This document shows, one piece after another, positions 58,970 through 64,000 of a stretch of 64,000 nt of DNA. The stretch spans positions 1-64,000 of the forward strand of contig NZ_JASCXN010000028.1 in NCBI RefSeq assembly GCF_030010625.1, in the 5' to 3' direction. Under the pieces are notes generated by a model. The model saw only the letters and a program-made list of their open reading frames with translations. It had not been told where the DNA came from and did not search any database. The DNA is from Streptomyces sp. CC208A (GTDB lineage Bacteria; Actinomycetota; Actinomycetes; Streptomycetales; Streptomycetaceae). Position 1 is the first letter of the stretch. Each line of letters starts with the position of its first letter. The position numbers and the translations under genes are program-made.

Positions 58970-60210
58970 GCACCGACGTCAGCAGCAAGACGACCACCCC
59001 GGCACCCCCGGGCCGCGGCTCCCCGTCCACCGGGGCGCCGGTGGTCCGGGTGCTCCTGGACGGCGTCCGGCGGAACATGCGCCAGTACGGGATGCTCTTC
59101 GCGCTCGGCCTGATCGTGCTCCTCTTCCAGGTCTGGACGGGCGGCGACCTCCTGCTGCCGCGCAACGTCTCCAACCTGGTGCTGCAGAACAGCTACATCC
59201 TCATCCTGGCCATCGGCATGATGATCGTCATCGTCTCCGGCCACATCGACCTGTCGGTGGGCTCCCTGATGGCCCTGGTCGGTGGCGTCGGGGCGGTGCT
59301 CATGGTCGAGCACCGGCTCTCCTGGCCCGTCGCGGTGCTGCTCACCCTGCTGCTCGGCGCCGCCGCCGGCGCCCTCCAGGGCTTCTTCATCGCGTACGTC
59401 GGCATACCGTCGTTCATCGTGACCCTCGCCGGGATGCTGCTGTTCCGCGGGCTCACGGAGATCTTCCTCAAGGGACAGACCCTCGGCCCCTTCCCGGAGG
59501 GACTGCAGAAGGTCGCCAACGGCTTCCTGCCGGAGGTCGGGCCGCGGACCAACTACCACAACCTGACCCTCCTCCTCGGTCTGGGGCTGATCGCCTACGT
59601 CGTGTTCCAGGAGGTTCGGGACCGCCGCCGCCAGCGGGAGTTCGCCCTGGAGACGCTCCCCACGGGCCTGTTCGCGCTGAAGGTGACGGCGCTGGTCGCC
59701 GCGGTCCTGGTCACGACCCTGCTGCTCGCCAGCTACAAGGGCGCCCCCGTGGTCCTCCTGATCCTGGCCGTGCTGCTCGTCGGCTTCGGCTACGTGATGC
59801 GCAACGCGGTGATCGGCCGTCATGTGTACGCGATCGGGGGGAACCTGCCCGCCGCGAAGCTGTCCGGCGTCAAGGACAGGAAGGTGACCTTCGCGGTCTT
59901 CCTCAACATGGGCATGCTCGCGGCGCTCGCCGGCCTCGTCTTCGCCGCGCGCTTCAACGCGGCCTCGCCGAAGGCCGGCGTGAACTTCGAACTGGAGGCC
60001 ATCGCCGCCGCGTTCATCGGCGGGGCGTCGATGAGCGGGGGCGTCGGCACCGTCCTGGGGGCCATCATCGGCGGCCTGGTCCTGGGTGTGCTCAACAACG
60101 GCATGAACCTGGTCGGGGTGGGCACCGACTGGCAGCAGGTCATCAAGGGCCTGGTGCTGCTCGCCGCGGTCGGCTTCGACGTGTGGAACAAGCGGAGGGC
60201 GGGCGCCTGA
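58966..60210 (+). CDS. mmsB: Sugar ABC transporter permease (MmsB/GguB type)
   Basis: A 414-residue CUT2 permease with about ten helices. ILAIGMMIVIVSGHIDLSVGSLMALVGG is the diagnostic segment, with VGIPSFIVTLAGMLLFRGLTEIFL and the C-terminal IAAAFIGGASMSGGVGTVLGAIIGGLVLGVLNNGMNL. The unusually long central loop (QEVRDRRRQREFALETLPTG) is typical for the GguB/MmsB branch. ATG at 58966 overlaps the mmsA stop and has GAAGGACAG upstream. Last gene of the transporter operon, ended by the hairpin at 60225. Confidence 0.93.
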   Translation: MSTDVSSKTTTPAPPGRGSPSTGAPVVRVLLDGVRRNMRQYGMLFALGLIVLLFQVWTGGDLLLPRNVSNLVLQNSYILILAIGMMIVIVSGHIDLSVGSLMALVGGVGAVLMVEHRLSWPVAVLLTLLLGAAAGALQGFFIAYVGIPSFIVTLAGMLLFRGLTEIFLKGQTLGPFPEGLQKVANGFLPEVGPRTNYHNLTLLLGLGLIAYVVFQEVRDRRRQREFALETLPTGLFALKVTALVAAVLVTTLLLASYKGAPVVLLILAVLLVGFGYVMRNAVIGRHVYAIGGNLPAAKLSGVKDRKVTFAVFLNMGMLAALAGLVFAARFNAASPKAGVNFELEAIAAAFIGGASMSGGVGTVLGAIIGGLVLGVLNNGMNLVGVGTDWQQVIKGLVLLAAVGFDVWNKRRAGA

Positions 60211-60224
60211 CACCGCTCCCTGAC

Positions 60225-60267
60225 AGGGCCGTGCCCGCCGGTGGAGGAACCCGGCGGGCACGGCCCT
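60225..60267. terminator. Strong bidirectional terminator
   Basis: AGGGCCGTGCCCGCCGG (60225-60241) pairs perfectly over 17 bp with its complement at 60251-60267, with a 9-nt loop and TTTC after it on the plus strand. It lies between the convergent mmsB gene and the second sugar permease. Confidence 0.88.
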
Positions 60268-60297
60268 TTCGGTGTGTGCGTACGCCCCCTGGCGGGG

Positions 60298-61305
60298 CTA
60301 TCGCGCCGGGCGGGATCCGCCGAAGAGGCGCTGGAGGAGGATGAAGACGAACAGCAGGCCACCGATGACGATGCGCGTCCACCACGAACTGAGCGTGCCC
60401 TGGAAGCTGATGACGGTCTGGATCAGGCCGAGGACCGTCACGCCAAGCGCGGTCCCCAGGACGAAACCGGAGCCGCCGCTCAGCAGCGTCCCTCCGATGA
60501 CGACGGCCGCGATGGCGTCGAGCTCCATGCCGACGGCGTGCAGGGCGTAGCCGGACAGCATGTAGAACGTCAGCAGCAGGCCGCCGAGGGCGGAGCACAG
60601 GCCGCTCACGGCGTACACCGCGACCTTGGTGCGTCCCACCGGCAGGCCCATGAGACGGGCCGAGGACTCGTTGCCGCCCAGGGCGTAGACGGTGCGGCCG
60701 AAGCGGGTGTGGTGCAGGACGAGGAAGGCGAGCACGAGCACGACCAGGGCGATGACCACGGCGGGCGAGACGAACAGGCCGCCGGGCAGGAGCACCCGCG
60801 TCTGGGCGATCCGCGTGGTCGTCGGGTCGGTGAGGGAGAGGGACTCCGTGCTGATCATGTAGCAGAGGCCGCGGGCGAGGAACATGCCCGCGAGGGTGAC
60901 GATGAAGGGCTGGATCTCGAAGGTGTGGATCACCCAGCCCATCAGGGCGCCGCCTCCGGCCCCCACCAGGAGGACCAGCGGCACCGCCAGGGCGAGCGGC
61001 AGGCCGTTCTGTTCGACGAGCCAGGCCGTCAGCATGGTCGACAGGGCCACCATGGAGCCGACGGACAGGTCGATCCCGCCGGTGAGGACGACGAACGTCA
61101 TGCCGATCGCCACGACGAGCAGGAAGCCGTTGTCGATCAGGACGTTGAGCAGGACCTGCGCGGAGAAGAAGCCTTCGTACCGCAGGGAGCCGATCGAGAA
61201 CATCGCGACCAGCAGGGTGGCCGTCACCAGGAGCGGCAGGCGGGCGGCGTGCCGTGCCGAGAACCGGTGGAGCGGCTTGCCGAGGGAGTCGAGGGTGGTG
61301 CTCAC
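60298..61305 (-). CDS. yjfF: Sugar ABC permease, YjfF type
   Basis: A 335-residue CUT2 permease: DNGFLLVVAIGMTFVVLTGGIDLSVGSMVALS, IQPFIVTLAGMFLARGLCYMIS and AIAAVVIGGTLLSGGSGFVLGTALGVTVLGLIQTVI. Like YjfF of the E. coli galactofuranose system it is the second of two permeases in its operon. GTG at 61305 has a near-perfect AGGAGGT and overlaps the ytfT stop (GTGA). Substrate could be galactofuranose or arabinofuranose; the arabinose genes nearby favour the latter but do not prove it. Confidence 0.88.
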   Translation of the reverse strand: MSTTLDSLGKPLHRFSARHAARLPLLVTATLLVAMFSIGSLRYEGFFSAQVLLNVLIDNGFLLVVAIGMTFVVLTGGIDLSVGSMVALSTMLTAWLVEQNGLPLALAVPLVLLVGAGGGALMGWVIHTFEIQPFIVTLAGMFLARGLCYMISTESLSLTDPTTTRIAQTRVLLPGGLFVSPAVVIALVVLVLAFLVLHHTRFGRTVYALGGNESSARLMGLPVGRTKVAVYAVSGLCSALGGLLLTFYMLSGYALHAVGMELDAIAAVVIGGTLLSGGSGFVLGTALGVTVLGLIQTVISFQGTLSSWWTRIVIGGLLFVFILLQRLFGGSRPAR

Positions 61306-62407
61306 GGGTGGACCTCCTGCCGGCGGGCTCCCACGTCGCCAGCCGCGGGGGCCGGGGCGGCCGGCCGGCGACGGCGTGGGAGCCGCGCACGGAACGCGGG
61401 CGACTGGACGAGGCACACGACGATGACGACGAGGGCCTTGAAGACGAGGGTGGTCTCCGGCGGTACGCCGAGGGTGTAGATCGTGGTGGAGAGGGTCTGG
61501 ATGATCAGCGCGCCCAGGACCGTTCCGCCGAGGGAGAAGCGGCCGCCGGTGAGGGCGGTGCCGCCGATGACCACGGCGAGGATGGCGTCCAGTTCGATCC
61601 ACAGGCCGGCGTTGTTGCCGTCGGCGCTGGACACGTTGGAGCTGATCATCAGGCCGGCCACCGCGGCGCACACGGCGCTGACGACGTAGACCATGACGAG
61701 GAGGCCGCCCGCCCTGATGCCGACGAGCCGGCTCGCGACCGGGTTGCCGCCCACCGATTCGATGAGCATGCCGAGCGCGGTCCGGCGGGTGACGAGGGAG
61801 GCGACGGCGACGAGGGCCGCGGCGAGGAGGACGGCGAAGGGGAGGGTGAGCCAGTAGCCGCCGCCGATCATCTTGTAGGCGGCGCTGGAGACGCTGATGA
61901 TCTGGCCGTCGGTGATCAGCTGGGCCACGCCGCGCCCGGCGACCATGAGGACCAGGGTGGCGACGATGGGCTGGACGCCGAGCCGGGCGACGAGGAAGCC
62001 GTTGAGGAATCCGATCGCGGCGGCCGCGGCGATCGCCACCGCGACCGCCGACAGGACGGTGGACAGGCTGCCGGGATCCTGCGCGGTGGCGATGTGCTCG
62101 CAGGCGAGGGCGCCGGCGATGGCGACCGTCGAGCCGACCGAGAGGTCGATGCCCCGGGTGGCGATGACCAGCGTCATGCCGAGCGAGACCAGGATCAGGG
62201 GGGCGCCGAACTGGAGGATGTCGACGAGGCTGCCGTACAGGTGTCCGTTCTGGACGCGGACGGCGAAGAAGTCGTGGGTGAGCGCGAGGTTGCCCAGGAG
62301 CAGGGCGGCGAGGGCGGCGGCGGGCCAGAACAGGCGGTGCTCGGTGAGCCGCCGGGCGGCGGGCGCCCGGCCCTGGCGCGCCCCGGCGCCCGTGTCGTCG
62401 GGTGGTG

Positions 62408-62411
<4 letters not shown>
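61302..62411 (-). CDS. ytfT: Sugar ABC permease, YtfT type
   Basis: A 369-residue CUT2 permease. After a Pro/Arg-rich cytoplasmic start it has FGAPLILVSLGMTLVIATRGIDLSVGSTVAIAGALAC, LGVQPIVATLVLMVAGRGVAQLITDG and LDAILAVVIGGTALTGGRFSLGGTVLGALIIQTLSTTIY. The RGIDLSVGS motif and place before yjfF match YtfT. ATG at 62411 overlaps the ATPase stop by 4 nt. Forms a heterodimeric channel with the YjfF-like protein. Confidence 0.88.
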
Positions 62412-63964
<1,553 letters not shown>

Positions 63965-64000
63965 CCGCCCTCCTCTCCTGAGGATTCTCCTGAGGGAGCG

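Overview
The window is chromosomal DNA of very high G+C with strong GC3 codon bias, GTG/TTG starts, AGGAGG-type ribosome binding sites and many 4-bp ATGA/GTGA gene overlaps. Together with the families present (pspA-pspAA-htpX-pspAB, a DevS/OsdK-like kinase with universal stress proteins, LacI-controlled araBAD, large S8 subtilases) this points to Streptomyces or a close relative. No rRNA, tRNA or CRISPR array was recognised.

Region 1 (1-7150) looks acquired. Six tightly coupled minus-strand genes form an actinophage-like replication/recombination module: RecA-superfamily AAA ATPase (Sak4-like), a protein of unknown function, a zinc-finger protein, SSB, a full-length RecA, and a RuvB cut by the window edge. 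The upstream region is AT-rich and carries a near-consensus actinobacterial LexA box (4849-4864). Beyond it lie a frameshifted, catalytically mutated RecB/Cas4-like exonuclease pseudogene and a transposase scrap. An antibiotic-monooxygenase-fold gene follows.

Region 2 (7150-22350) holds a MacB-type ABC exporter whose permease has a 1-bp frameshift, the phage-shock cluster pspA-pspAA-htpX-pspAB, remnants of an alcohol dehydrogenase and an MmyB-type regulator, a DUF4246 protein, a membrane protein, a TrmB/LuxR-like regulator, a very large secreted S8 protease and a small DUF7144 membrane protein.

Region 3 (22350-50600) is metabolic, redox and stress related. It contains a gluconokinase-aldose epimerase fusion with a cyclase, a GMC oxidoreductase, an SDR, a cydA-cydB-antiporter operon, a GH15 enzyme, DUF2254 and ClC membrane proteins, SHOCT/DUF6325/GAP/DUF1254 genes, and a convergent response regulator/heme-GAF kinase pair. 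The kinase sits at the end of a universal-stress-protein operon, next to a CBS-BON protein, a flavodoxin and a cupredoxin-P1B-ATPase-YHS copper pump. This part resembles the OsdKR/DevRS redox-dormancy islands of actinobacteria.

Region 4 (50650-64000) is an L-arabinose locus: araB-araA-araD on the minus strand, a LacI-family repressor, and a ChvE/MmsAB-type sugar ABC transporter on the plus strand. Near-identical operators (TTGTGAGCGYTAACAA) sit in both the araB and the transporter promoters, each with its TAACAA half acting as the probable -10 box. A strong bidirectional terminator separates this from a second, convergent YtfR/YtfT/YjfF-type sugar ABC operon that runs to the window edge.
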